A stretch of DNA of 22,238 nucleotides from Saccharothrix sp. NRRL B-16348 (lineage in GTDB: Bacteria > Actinomycetota > Actinomycetes > Mycobacteriales > Pseudonocardiaceae), in assembly GCF_001280085.1 (NCBI RefSeq), contig NZ_LGED01000279.1:1-22238 (forward strand), given 5' to 3'. Numbering within the stretch: the stretch's first letter is position 1; each line of letters opens with the position of its first letter. Under the pieces are notes generated by a model. It ran no database searches and was not told the DNA's origin. It worked only from the letters and a program-made list of their open reading frames with translations. A program made the position numbers and the translations under genes. Below are positions 13,780 through 21,627 of this stretch, piece by piece.

Positions 13780-14100
13780 ATGCGAGGAATTGCACCGAAG
13801 TCCCCACCGCCCACGATGTTGCAAGCGGCTCTCGACTACGCCGCGCTCGGCTGGCCCGTCGTCCCCGGAGCCATCTGGCACGACGGACGCTTCACCAGTC
13901 CGGTGGACGAGCGACCCGTTACCAGCCCGTGCCTCCGACCGATCGAAGAAGCCACCACCGACGCCGCTTCAGTGTGGGAATGGTGGTCGGTTCGAGGCTT
14001 GCACGAGCCGAACGTGTTCACCGTGACCACGGGCAACGCCCTGCTGCCCGGCGAAGAGTTGGCAGACCTCATCCAGTGGCTGGGAAGGAAAAGCGCGTGA
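13780..14100 (+). CDS. Small protein resembling the N-terminus of primase/polymerase proteins
   Basis: A 106-residue protein. LQAALDYAALGWPVVPGAIW followed by a proline/cysteine-containing linker and EWWSVRGLHEPNVFTVTTG matches the pattern of the N-terminal part of actinobacterial bifunctional DNA primase/polymerase (Prim-Pol) proteins (A-x2-YA-x-GWPV-P, then W-x-N-ATG). The later catalytic acidic residues are absent, so it is at most a partial domain; a polymerase activity should not be assumed. I chose ATG 13780, with GGAAG four bases upstream. It overlaps the next gene by four bases (GTGA) and diverges from the XRE gene. Similarity is judged by eye and moderate. Confidence 0.6.
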   Translation: MRGIAPKSPPPTMLQAALDYAALGWPVVPGAIWHDGRFTSPVDERPVTSPCLRPIEEATTDAASVWEWWSVRGLHEPNVFTVTTGNALLPGEELADLIQWLGRKSA

Positions 14101-14483
14101 ACGAGCAGACAGCACCATTGACGATCAAGCCGTGGGGCGAAGAGGACTTCGCCGCAGTTATTCGCAGGCTCGCGGCAGGCGAGGCGCCTCGGTTGTTCGC
14201 CATCGTGGAGGAGTACGGCGACGCGGAGGACGCCCGCGTCGCGGGTTACGGCTTGGCCTACGCCGACCGCGCCGAGGTCAACGCCGTGGAAGGTGGCTTC
14301 CACCTGAGTTCCCAGAACGCGGAAACCGCCCGGACGCTGTTCGAGATCAGCTCCCGGTCGGCGGGGACGCGGCGCGCGCACCTGGTCTGGCTCGACGGAC
14401 AAGCACCGCCTGCTGGACGTGGGCCCAGCAGGCGTGTCGCGGCTCTTAGCGGGTCAGCTCCAGTGCGCTGCGACGGGCGGTGA
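14097..14483 (+). CDS. Hypothetical protein, coupled to the primase-like gene
   Basis: I do not recognise a characterised family. The conserved-looking core runs from PLTIKPWGEEDFAAVIRRLA through FAIVEEYGDAEDARVAGYGL and AVEGGFHLSS to RRAHLVWLDG. This suggests a small alpha/beta domain of about 100 residues. The GTG at 14097 overlaps the previous stop as GTGA and has GGAAGGA upstream. The frame runs on through a hairpin at 14407-14434 and overlaps the convergent ATP-grasp gene by 38 bases. The last 25 or so residues look non-conserved, so an ancestral stop may have been lost. Confidence 0.65.
   Translation: MNEQTAPLTIKPWGEEDFAAVIRRLAAGEAPRLFAIVEEYGDAEDARVAGYGLAYADRAEVNAVEGGFHLSSQNAETARTLFEISSRSAGTRRAHLVWLDGQAPPAGRGPSRRVAALSGSAPVRCDGR
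14407..14434. terminator. Hairpin terminator inside the end of a coding region
   Basis: CGCCTGCTGG (14407-14416) pairs perfectly with CCAGCAGGCG (14425-14434) around an 8-base loop. It lies 12 bases past the stop of the minus-strand ATP-grasp gene and should terminate that transcript. On the plus strand it is inside the last codons of the 14097-14483 gene, so for that gene translation would have to pass it first. Confidence 0.7.
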
Positions 14484-15672
14484 CGTCGTCCGGGTCGTCG
14501 CCGAACACCAGCAGTTGGAGGGTGCTGAGCACGACCGGGTTGTCGGTGCGGGTGGTGTCGTGGCCCGAGGTGATGAGCACGCCGCCCGCGTTCAGCGCCG
14601 GTCGGACGTGGGCGAGCAGGTCGGCCAGCGGTGCGGCGGCGGTCAGCTTGAGCGACTCGGCGTACCCGTCGAGGGCGTCGGGGCGGACCGACTGCAGGGC
14701 GAGCAGCGGGATCGAGCCGCTGGTGATCCGGAAGTTGAGGTCGAGCATGACCAGCTGCCCGTCGAGCGTTTCGGCGCAGTCCAGGCTGCACAGGCCGCGG
14801 TAGCCGACGTCGGCGGCGCGTTGGGTGATCGCCAGGCACTCCGCGAGCAGGTCGGCCGGTGGCGCGCTGACCAGGCCGAACCGTCCGCCGACGTAGACGC
14901 CGGTGTCGTCGACGCGCTGTTCGGTGACGGCCAGCAGGCGGGCGACGGCGTCCGGGCCGACGTACAGCTGGACGCCCCAGTTGCGCGCGAGGTACAGGTA
15001 CTCCTCGATCACGAACTCGCCGAGCAGGTCGGTGAACGCCGGGAACGCGACCTGGTCGCCCGCCTCGTGCAGGTAGACGTCGAGGCTGCCGCCGTGCGCG
15101 TCGTTCGTGGCGGCCTTGAGGACCCAGGACTTCTCCGCCGGTGCGGCTTCGTCCAGGTCGGCGCGCGTGACGACGCTGCGGCGGGCGTGGAAGCGCGGGG
15201 CGACGAACGTGCTGATGGTGGCCTTGTTGTTCAGGTAGCCGACGAGGTGGGCGGTCTTGACCACGCGTTCGTCGGGGCACAGCGCCGTGGGGTGCGGGTA
15301 CTCCATCGAGATCGGCAGGCCGTCGGCCATCGCCTCGGCGACGCGGGCGGCGAACCCGGCCTCGTCGCGGAAGTCGCGCAGGTCGTCGCCGACCGGCAGG
15401 CCGCCGTCGCGCAGCTGCGCCAGCAGCGCCGGGTCCGTGCCGCCCGCGCTGCAGATCACCGTCGTGTCCCCGGCGACCGCGATCGGACGGGCGGAGAGCG
15501 CGTCGACGGTGTTGCGGTGCCGGTTCCCGGCGGTGACGGCCGGTCTCGCGCAGACCGCGACGCCGGGGCCGTACACGTCGGTGAGCGCGCGAGGTGCGCC
15601 GACCGCGGGCGGCAGCGGTGTGGAGATGCTGATGACGTGCTCCCGTGGGGGTGAGTCGGGACGGCCACGCAC
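14446..15672 (-). CDS. ATP-grasp ligase-like protein
   Basis: About 408 residues if translation starts at GTG 15672. ATP-grasp landmarks are the lysine in SWVLKAATN (K186) with a following small-residue loop DAHGGSLDVY, the adenine-side glutamates in EFVIEEYL (E223, E224) and the metal-binding DLNFR (D311, N313) followed by ITSGSIPLL. The region before the grasp domain (VAVCARPAVTAGNRH, VVKTAHLVGYLNNKA) resembles the pre-ATP-grasp part of peptide ligases such as PGM1. Such enzymes join a carboxylate and an amine using ATP. No precursor peptide, transporter or tailoring gene is beside it, so the product cannot be named. The start is uncertain; a GGGAG lies before a region with no standard start codon. 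A 7-bp leader hairpin lies upstream. Confidence 0.78.
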   Translation of the reverse strand: MRGRPDSPPREHVISISTPLPPAVGAPRALTDVYGPGVAVCARPAVTAGNRHRNTVDALSARPIAVAGDTTVICSAGGTDPALLAQLRDGGLPVGDDLRDFRDEAGFAARVAEAMADGLPISMEYPHPTALCPDERVVKTAHLVGYLNNKATISTFVAPRFHARRSVVTRADLDEAAPAEKSWVLKAATNDAHGGSLDVYLHEAGDQVAFPAFTDLLGEFVIEEYLYLARNWGVQLYVGPDAVARLLAVTEQRVDDTGVYVGGRFGLVSAPPADLLAECLAITQRAADVGYRGLCSLDCAETLDGQLVMLDLNFRITSGSIPLLALQSVRPDALDGYAESLKLTAAAPLADLLAHVRPALNAGGVLITSGHDTTRTDNPVVLSTLQLLVFGDDPDDVTARRSALELTR

Positions 15673-15800
15673 GCCACACGGGTGGTGTGGACGTCATGCC
15701 GTAAGGCGGAGCGAGAGCGGTGGAACGTGCCGTGCGCGCGAGGCGGCGTCCACGTGGCCCCGTCGATGCCCGGGAGCCGGATCCGTGAACCGTGGGCGAG

Positions 15801-15818
15801 CAGCCCGGATGCGGGCTG
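15801..15818 (-). promoter_or_regulatory. Leader hairpin upstream of the ATP-grasp gene
   Basis: CAGCCCG (15801-15807) and CGGGCTG (15812-15818) form a perfect 7-bp stem with a GATG tetraloop on the plus strand (CATC on the minus strand). It lies about 130 bases before the ATP-grasp start and could be an attenuator, a leader structure or a weak terminator. There is not enough structure to call a riboswitch. Confidence 0.4.
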
Positions 15819-15866
15819 TGTCCCCTCAGAGTGTCACGCCTTCCCCACCTGACCCAAACGCACGCA

Positions 15867-16011
15867 CCCGAGAGTCCTACGTTCAACGCGCGAGAGTCCT
15901 ACGCCCAGGACACCTGAGTTCAACGCTCAGCCGACGTGCCGCTCGTCGTGAGCGTTGAATTCAGGGTGCGTGAACGTAGGACTCTCGAACGCTGGAGGTA
16001 GGACTCTCGGG
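15867..16011. repeat. Large nested inverted repeat (possible mobile palindromic element)
   Basis: A 145-base palindromic element with three nested pairings. CCCGAGAGTCCTAC (15867-15880) pairs with 15998-16011 over 14 bp. CGAGAGTCCTACG (15891-15903) pairs with 15975-15987 over 13 bp. CTGAGTTCAACGCTCA (15914-15929) pairs with 15949-15964 with one mismatch. The loop itself contains CGACG/CGTCG. The unit AGAGTCCTAC therefore occurs four times (two per strand) and GTTCAACGC three times. It ends at the stop codon (16012-16014) of the neighbouring gene. It may act as that gene's terminator, and its modular build resembles dispersed intergenic palindromes or MITE-like elements. Confidence 0.85.
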
Positions 16012-17274
16012 TTAGTGGGGGGTGAAGGTCAGGCAGAGGCGGAGGGGGTGTTCGCCCCACGTGTTCATCGCGTACATGGCCAGGAGGCCGCCCGCCTCGA
16101 TCGACTCACGCGTCGCCGGCGCGTTGAGGGACGCTTGGCCCAGCCACATCGGGGTCTCGGCGGGCGGCGTGGGCGTGGTCTGGGCGATCGAGACCGATTG
16201 GCCCTCGTGCTCCTGGACGGCCAGCAGCACGTACGGCTCGGTCAGCTCAGCCGTGTGCGTGCCCGGCTCCACGGTGACGTACTCGCCCCGCTGCGCCGCC
16301 GCCACGCTCACCCGGCCGATCCACCGGAACGCCTCCAGCAGCGTGTCCGTGGTCAACGCCTCGTGCGCCTCCAGCCCGGTCACCCGGGTCAGCTCCGCCA
16401 TGCCGCCGGCGATGCCGCCGTCCTCGGAGCGGTAGCGGTCGGGCAGCATGATCGTGGCCGACGACTCGTCCAGCGCGACCAGGTCCCGGAACCGCCGGTC
16501 GGTCAACGGCGTGCGCGCGAGCACGCCGAGGGCCAGCTTCTCCAGCACCGCGTCCGGCTCGGTCATCCGCCAGAACGTGCACTCGTCGTCGATCCACAAC
16601 GGCAGGTAGCCGCCGATCGGCAGACCGGGCACCACCGTCGTCAACGTCGACCCCACCGCCGGACCGGGAGGAGCAGCAGCCGGAGCAGCGGGCTGGAACG
16701 GCGCGAGCGCGGCGAAACGCGGGTCGACCCGCGCCGTGCGGATGACGTGGTGCGCCCACGCCCGCACCCGGGACAACGGGTGGTCGGCGAACTGCGCGTC
16801 GTAACGCGGATCGTCGCCCGCGTGGAACGGCAGCCGCCCCTCCACCTCGGGCGCGTACGGGTGCGGCATCACCCACCCCTCGAACCCGAGCTGCGCGACC
16901 AGCACCGCCTCGCGCATCCCGGTCATCCCCTGCTCCGCCGCCTGGAGCTTGAGCACGGCGCTGCTGTCGGCCTTGGGCACGGTGAACGAGCCGATGAACA
17001 CCTGCCCCGACGGCTGGTTCGGCAGCGGCACCTTCACCACCTGCAACAACGCGGGCACGTCACCGAGCCGCACGTGGTGCGCCTCGATCAGGCAGCCGAC
17101 GTCACCGGTCGTGACGGCCAGGTCGTGCCGCAGCTTCGGCATCTCGTCCAACGACGCGGGCAGGTCCGGCACCAGGTCGAAGTACGTGAGGCTGACCTGG
17201 TCGCCGTTCGCGGGGTTCACCCAAGTGGTCGGGTCGTGCTGCTGGAAGCCGGTCGTGTCGAATGCGATAGGCAC
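16012..17274 (-). CDS. Hypothetical protein, 420 residues, two-domain
   Basis: I do not recognise this family. It seems to have two domains joined by an alanine/proline linker at about residues 193-207 (FQPAAPAAAPPGPA). The first begins FDTTGFQQHDPTTWVNPANG and contains VFIGSFTVPKADSSAVLKLQ; it faintly resembles small secreted or envelope alpha-beta domains but has no signal peptide. The second contains PLWIDDECTFWRMTEP, LALGVLARTPLTDRRFRDLV and ends in LLAMYAMNTWGEHPLRLCLT. It is soluble and tryptophan-rich. The start is GTG 17274 with a weak GACGGG upstream; the stop TAA touches the large inverted repeat. It follows the response regulator gene by 30 bases, so it could be transcribed as a fifth gene of that operon. 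Confidence 0.8.
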   Translation of the reverse strand: MPIAFDTTGFQQHDPTTWVNPANGDQVSLTYFDLVPDLPASLDEMPKLRHDLAVTTGDVGCLIEAHHVRLGDVPALLQVVKVPLPNQPSGQVFIGSFTVPKADSSAVLKLQAAEQGMTGMREAVLVAQLGFEGWVMPHPYAPEVEGRLPFHAGDDPRYDAQFADHPLSRVRAWAHHVIRTARVDPRFAALAPFQPAAPAAAPPGPAVGSTLTTVVPGLPIGGYLPLWIDDECTFWRMTEPDAVLEKLALGVLARTPLTDRRFRDLVALDESSATIMLPDRYRSEDGGIAGGMAELTRVTGLEAHEALTTDTLLEAFRWIGRVSVAAAQRGEYVTVEPGTHTAELTEPYVLLAVQEHEGQSVSIAQTTPTPPAETPMWLGQASLNAPATRESIEAGGLLAMYAMNTWGEHPLRLCLTFTPH

Positions 17275-17304
17275 CCGTCGACCCTAATGGGGTGACGCCC
17301 GGGC

Positions 17305-17949
17305 TCACTGGTTGAGATACGCCAGGACCGCCCGGACGCGCCGGTGGCTGTTGTCCGCTGGCGGCAGGTCCAGCTTGGTCAGGATGTTGCTGATGTGCTT
17401 CTCCACCGACGGCGGCGCGAGCACGAGTTCGGCGCAGATGGCCGAGTTGGACAGACCTTGCGCCACCAGCGCCAAGACCTCCCGCTCCCGCACCGTGAGG
17501 GCGGAGATCCGCTGGTCACGGGTGTTGCGGGCGAACAGCTGGCGGATCACCTCCGGGTCCATCGCGGTGCCGCCCGCGGCTACCCGGTCCAGCGCGTCCA
17601 GGAACTCGTCCAACGCCGTCACGCGGTCCTTGAGCAGGTAGCCGATCGCGCCGTTGCCGTCGGCCAGCAGTTCGGTCGCGTACGTGCGCTCGACGTACTG
17701 CGACAGGATCAGGATCGGCGCCTTCGGGTCCTGCTTGCGCACGGACAGCGCGGCGCGCAGCCCCTCGTCCCGGAAGCCCGGCGGCAACCGGACGTCCACA
17801 ATGGACAGGTCCGGCCGGTGCTCCAGCACGGCCCGCTCCAGGTCCGGCGCGTTGTCCACGGCCGCGACCACGGTGTGCCCGGTGTCGGTCAGCATCCGCA
17901 CCAGCCCGTCGCGGAGGAGCAGCAGGTCTTCGGCGATCACGATGCGCAT
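17305..17949 (-). CDS. NarL/LuxR-type response regulator
   Basis: A 214-residue two-component response regulator. The receiver domain has the acidic pair E7/D8, phosphoacceptor D52 (LSIVDVRLPP) and conserved K107 (GYLLKDRV). The output is a LuxR-type helix-turn-helix from about residue 150 (LTVREREVLALVAQGLSNSA, then SVEKHISNILTKL). It is the cognate partner of the histidine kinase encoded just upstream, whose stop it overlaps by 13 bases. The start is the ATG at 17947-17949. It presumably activates the ABC transporter genes at the head of the operon. The stop lies in a short GC palindrome near 17292-17308, a weak terminator at best. Confidence 0.96.
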   Translation of the reverse strand: MRIVIAEDLLLLRDGLVRMLTDTGHTVVAAVDNAPDLERAVLEHRPDLSIVDVRLPPGFRDEGLRAALSVRKQDPKAPILILSQYVERTYATELLADGNGAIGYLLKDRVTALDEFLDALDRVAAGGTAMDPEVIRQLFARNTRDQRISALTVREREVLALVAQGLSNSAICAELVLAPPSVEKHISNILTKLDLPPADNSHRRVRAVLAYLNQ

Positions 17950-19172
17950 GGGAACTCCGCGAGGACGGTGGTGGGCCCACCCGGTGGACTGGTGACCTCC
18001 ATCGTGCCGTCCAACGCCTCGACCCGGCGTCGCAGCCCGTCCAAACCGGAGCCGGCCGGGTCCGCGCCGCCCCGCCCGTCGTCCCGCACGGCCACCGTCA
18101 ACACCTCCGACCGCCGCAACGTGATCACGCACTCGTCCGCGCCAGCGTGCTTCACCGCGTTCGCCAACGCCTCCGCGACCACGAAGTACGCCGCCGACTC
18201 CACCGCCGCCGGCAGCTCGCCCAACTCCGACGACGCGTCCACCACCACCGTCAACGGCGCGTCACCCGCCAACGCCGTCAACGCCGCCACCAGCCCCCGG
18301 TCGGTCAGGATCGGCGGGTAGATCCCGCGCACCAGCCGCCGCAGCTCGGCGAGCGCCTCGTCCAACTGCCGCCGCGCGTTCACCACGTCCGCCCGCGCCG
18401 GGTCTTCCGCCAACCCCGACGCGCGCAGCTTCCGGTCCGCCAACGCCAACGTCATGCCCGCCGCCACGATCCGGGCCTGCGCGCCGTCGTGCAGGTCCCG
18501 TTCGATCCGCTGCAGCTCGGCGGCCTGCGCGTCCACCACCCGCAGCCGGGTCGCCCGCAACGCGCTGACCTGCTGCCGCAGCCGTGCCCGCGGCCCGGCC
18601 TCCAGCAACCGCGCCGCCACGGACGCCTGCACCCGGGACACCGCCGCGACCAGCCACCACACCGGCCACGCCGCCACCAGCCCCACCAACGCCAACGCGA
18701 ACCGCCCGCCCACGGTGTTGAACAGCAGGTCCGCCACCGGGTACACGCGAGGATTCGGCACGGCCCACAACCACAACGGCGCGAGCACCGTGCCGACCCA
18801 CACCACCCCGGCCACCACGCCGACCACCCCGGTCACCAGCCCCACCGGGAACCCGACCAGCAGCCACGCCAGGTCACGCCACGTCCCCGGCTCACGGATC
18901 ACCGAACGCCCTCGCGTCCACGGGTTCGCGCCGGTCACGGGCCCGTACGGGTCGCCGATCGCGCGCCGCAGCACCCACCCGGCCCGCCACCGCTCCAGCC
19001 GCGCGATCCGCCGACTGACCCACGTGACCACCAGGAACACCGGCGGCCCCAGGTACGTGAACGACAGCAGCCCGGACGCCAGCGTCGTCACCACCGCCCA
19101 GACGAACGAGGCAGGCCCGATCACCAGCCCGGCCGCCAGGTGCGCCAGTCCTCTGGCCGCTCGCGAAAACAC
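17937..19172 (-). CDS. Membrane sensor histidine kinase (HisKA_3 type)
   Basis: A 411-residue kinase. The N-terminal half has about four membrane segments (near 12-32, 36-53, 102-138 and 155-178) with a short extracellular loop, so ligand sensing is probably within or near the membrane. The dimerisation domain carries the phosphoacceptor H228 in RIERDLHDGAQARI. The ATPase domain shows an N-box (EALANAVKHA, N338), DDGRGGA (364-370) and GLDGLRRRVEALDGTM. This is the NarL-partner class. The start is GTG 19172, four bases after the permease stop, so translation is coupled. It probably detects the substrate or the activity of the adjacent FtsX-type ABC transporter. Confidence 0.95.
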   Translation of the reverse strand: MFSRAARGLAHLAAGLVIGPASFVWAVVTTLASGLLSFTYLGPPVFLVVTWVSRRIARLERWRAGWVLRRAIGDPYGPVTGANPWTRGRSVIREPGTWRDLAWLLVGFPVGLVTGVVGVVAGVVWVGTVLAPLWLWAVPNPRVYPVADLLFNTVGGRFALALVGLVAAWPVWWLVAAVSRVQASVAARLLEAGPRARLRQQVSALRATRLRVVDAQAAELQRIERDLHDGAQARIVAAGMTLALADRKLRASGLAEDPARADVVNARRQLDEALAELRRLVRGIYPPILTDRGLVAALTALAGDAPLTVVVDASSELGELPAAVESAAYFVVAEALANAVKHAGADECVITLRRSEVLTVAVRDDGRGGADPAGSGLDGLRRRVEALDGTMEVTSPPGGPTTVLAEFPCAS

Positions 19173-19176
19173 CTGG

Positions 19177-21627
19177 TCAACCTAGCTGAGGCAGGGCACG
19201 CCGCCGGACCACCACACGTGCGGGCACCGCGCCCGCCACCAAGCCGAGCAGCCCCACACCCGCCACCATCCCGAAGTACCGCACCGGGTCGGCGAACAAC
19301 CGCCACTGCCCGTCCTGCGCCACGCTGAACGCCCCGACCACCACCCCGCTGACGGCGCAGCCGAGCACCAACGCGACCACCACCGTGATCAACGCCTCCC
19401 GGTCGAGCAACCGGTGCAGCTGCCGCGACGTGGCGCCGGCCAGCCGCAACTCCCCGAACTCCCTCCGCCGCGCCCCGGTGGCGATGGCGAACGTGTTCAC
19501 CACCGCGATCGCCGTGAACCCCAACGACACGGCCACCATCAACTCCCACGCCGCCTGCTGGTTCTCCTCCAGACCCCCACCACCCGAGCCAACCGCCACC
19601 GGAAACCCGCTCAGGTCAGGCTCGCCACGCAGGTACACCGCGCCAACCAGCCCCCGCGGGTCGTGCGCCGCCACCAGCCCCGCGTCCAGCACCAGATCAC
19701 CGAACCCACGCCAGTGCGAGAACACCGCCACCACCACCAACGTCACCCGCGTGCCATCCGCCAGCCAGAACGACGGCCGATCACCAACCGCCCACCCCCG
19801 CTGCTCCGCCAACGGCCCGCTCACCGCCACCGAATCCCGCGAAATCCCCAGCTCACCCTCCACGACCCCCAGGTCCAACGCGGACTCACCAGCCAACCGC
19901 AGCCCCTGCGCCGGGTAGTCCTCCGGCTTCCCCTCCTGGTCGACGACCACCCTCGTGCCCACCGTGAGCGCCGACCCCGTCACCTCCGGCAGCGCCGCAA
20001 CCCTCTCCGCCGTCACCAACGGCAACCCGGGCGCGTTCGTCGCCGCCACCCTCAAAGTCGCCGGCGCCGTCCGCGCCGCCTCCTGCTCCGCCGTCACCAC
20101 ACCAAGAACGTCGCCGTTCGACAACATGGTCGCGTTGATCGCGAACATCAGCGTCAGCGGAATCGCCACCCCCACCACCCGCCGACTCTCGACCCGCGTC
20201 ATCGCACCGGCCACCCTCCCCACCACACCGAGCCCCACCGCCCGCGACACCACCGCCGTCACCGCACCCACCACCACCGGCCCCAACGCGGCCACCGCGC
20301 ACAACAACAGCGCGCACGACACAAAGCCCATCCCCATGCCCAACGGCCCGCCCAACGGCACCAAAGCCAGCACCGCCACCGCACCCGCCGCCAGCACGAC
20401 CGCCGCCACCACCCTCGGCACCCGACTGCCACGCCCCGCCGTCACCGTCTCGCGCAACGCCTGCGTCGGCGAGATCCGCACCGCCCGCCGCGCCGCCACC
20501 GACGTCGCCACCAGCGTCACCACCAACCCGACCACCGCCGCCGCGAGCAACACCAGGACGTTCACCGCCACCTCGAACTGCGCCGGCACCGCCCCCAGCT
20601 CGCGGAACCTCCCCGCCACCACCTGCGCCACCACCACGCCCACCGGCAACGCCGGCACCGTGGCCACCACCGTCACCAGCGCGATCTCCGTGCCCAGCAG
20701 CCGCCGCAACTGACGCGGCGTCGCACCAGCCGTCCGCAACAACGCCAGTTCCCGCAACCTCTGCCGCACCGCCAACGACACCGTCCCCGTCAACACGAAC
20801 ACCGCCGCAAACCCGGTAATGCCCAGCACGAACCCGAAGATCGAGATCGCACCGATGTAATCCGGCACCGCCCCCGGCAGATCGCCGTCCACCTTGTCCG
20901 CCCCGCTGAACACCCCGACCCCGAGCTCCTCCAGCGCCCCCACGACATCACCCAACTCCGCACCCGCCACCAACCGCACCGCAACCGCCGTCGGCCCACC
21001 CAACCCCGACCACTCGGCCACCTGCCGGTCAGCCACGAACACCGCCACCTGCCCCGGCACCCCACCGTCCACCAAACCCGACACCCGCACCTCACGCGTG
21101 CCCGTCTTCGTCGTCATCCCCACCTTCTGCCCAACCACCAACCCCAACTCCGCACCCACCACCACCTCACCGTCCGCAGGCGCAACACCCTCCCGCAACA
21201 CATAAGGCGTCAACGGCGCCGAAACCCACCCGTGCCCCACCACCGCAGCCCGCTCCGGCACCCGCACACCTGCCAACGCAACCGGAAACGCCACATCCTC
21301 CACCACCTCACCCACACCAGGTGCAGCCGCAACCAACCCCACCACCTCACGGGACAACACCGCCGCCCCGATCAACCGCTCGGTCTTGGTCTTCACCTTG
21401 ACCTTGTCGCCCTTGTCCACCTCCGTGGTGAGCTCAACCGACCGCTCCGCCGCCACCACCACATCAACCCCGGCGAACCGATCCCCACCAGGCCCAGCCG
21501 TCAACACGGAGTACAACAACAGCCCACTGCCCGAAATCAACGCAACCGCCAAGAACGCCGTCAAAAAGGTCCCGACAAACGCACCGATCCGCCGCCGCAC
21601 ACTCGTCACCGCCAACTTCACCATCAT
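19177..21627 (-). CDS. FtsX-family ABC transporter permease
   Basis: An 816-residue permease with a duplicated FtsX architecture. An N-terminal membrane segment spans 14-42. A large extracytoplasmic domain covers about 50-255. A first three-helix FtsX core spans 258-375, with the coupling motif RLRELALLRTAGATPRQLRR (about 290-309). Further membrane segments lie at 405-460 and near 485-500, then a second extracytoplasmic domain. A second FtsX core lies at the C-terminus, with RRREFGELRLAGATSRQLHR. This matches exporters of the MacB/BceB-like superfamily that move peptides or lipids or act mechanically in the envelope. It overlaps the ATPase stop as ATGA, giving coupled translation. The strongly G-biased minus strand produces many valine, alanine and glycine codons. 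Confidence 0.95.
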   Translation of the reverse strand: MMVKLAVTSVRRRIGAFVGTFLTAFLAVALISGSGLLLYSVLTAGPGGDRFAGVDVVVAAERSVELTTEVDKGDKVKVKTKTERLIGAAVLSREVVGLVAAAPGVGEVVEDVAFPVALAGVRVPERAAVVGHGWVSAPLTPYVLREGVAPADGEVVVGAELGLVVGQKVGMTTKTGTREVRVSGLVDGGVPGQVAVFVADRQVAEWSGLGGPTAVAVRLVAGAELGDVVGALEELGVGVFSGADKVDGDLPGAVPDYIGAISIFGFVLGITGFAAVFVLTGTVSLAVRQRLRELALLRTAGATPRQLRRLLGTEIALVTVVATVPALPVGVVVAQVVAGRFRELGAVPAQFEVAVNVLVLLAAAVVGLVVTLVATSVAARRAVRISPTQALRETVTAGRGSRVPRVVAAVVLAAGAVAVLALVPLGGPLGMGMGFVSCALLLCAVAALGPVVVGAVTAVVSRAVGLGVVGRVAGAMTRVESRRVVGVAIPLTLMFAINATMLSNGDVLGVVTAEQEAARTAPATLRVAATNAPGLPLVTAERVAALPEVTGSALTVGTRVVVDQEGKPEDYPAQGLRLAGESALDLGVVEGELGISRDSVAVSGPLAEQRGWAVGDRPSFWLADGTRVTLVVVAVFSHWRGFGDLVLDAGLVAAHDPRGLVGAVYLRGEPDLSGFPVAVGSGGGGLEENQQAAWELMVAVSLGFTAIAVVNTFAIATGARRREFGELRLAGATSRQLHRLLDREALITVVVALVLGCAVSGVVVGAFSVAQDGQWRLFADPVRYFGMVAGVGLLGLVAGAVPARVVVRRRALPQLG

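Larger units (their letters stand above)
15673..16011. other. Non-coding interval upstream of the ATP-grasp gene
   Basis: About 340 bases without a convincing gene. From left to right on the plus strand it holds a 6-bp hairpin (CCACAC 15674-15679 with GTGTGG 15685-15690) next to the ATP-grasp start, a GC-rich leader, a second hairpin at 15801-15818, and the large inverted repeat at 15867-16011. The open frames crossing it lack good starts. The ATP-grasp promoter is probably between about 15820 and 15870, but I cannot place its boxes. Confidence 0.7.

Noticed and set aside
15673..15886. Precursor peptide gene for the ATP-grasp enzyme
   Set aside because: Frames here lack a plausible ribosome binding site and stop and run on into the ATP-grasp gene in another frame; one begins inside the inverted repeat.
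15867..16011. CRISPR-like repeats
   Set aside because: The repeat units are inverted and nested with irregular spacing. There are no direct repeats with unique spacers and no cas genes.
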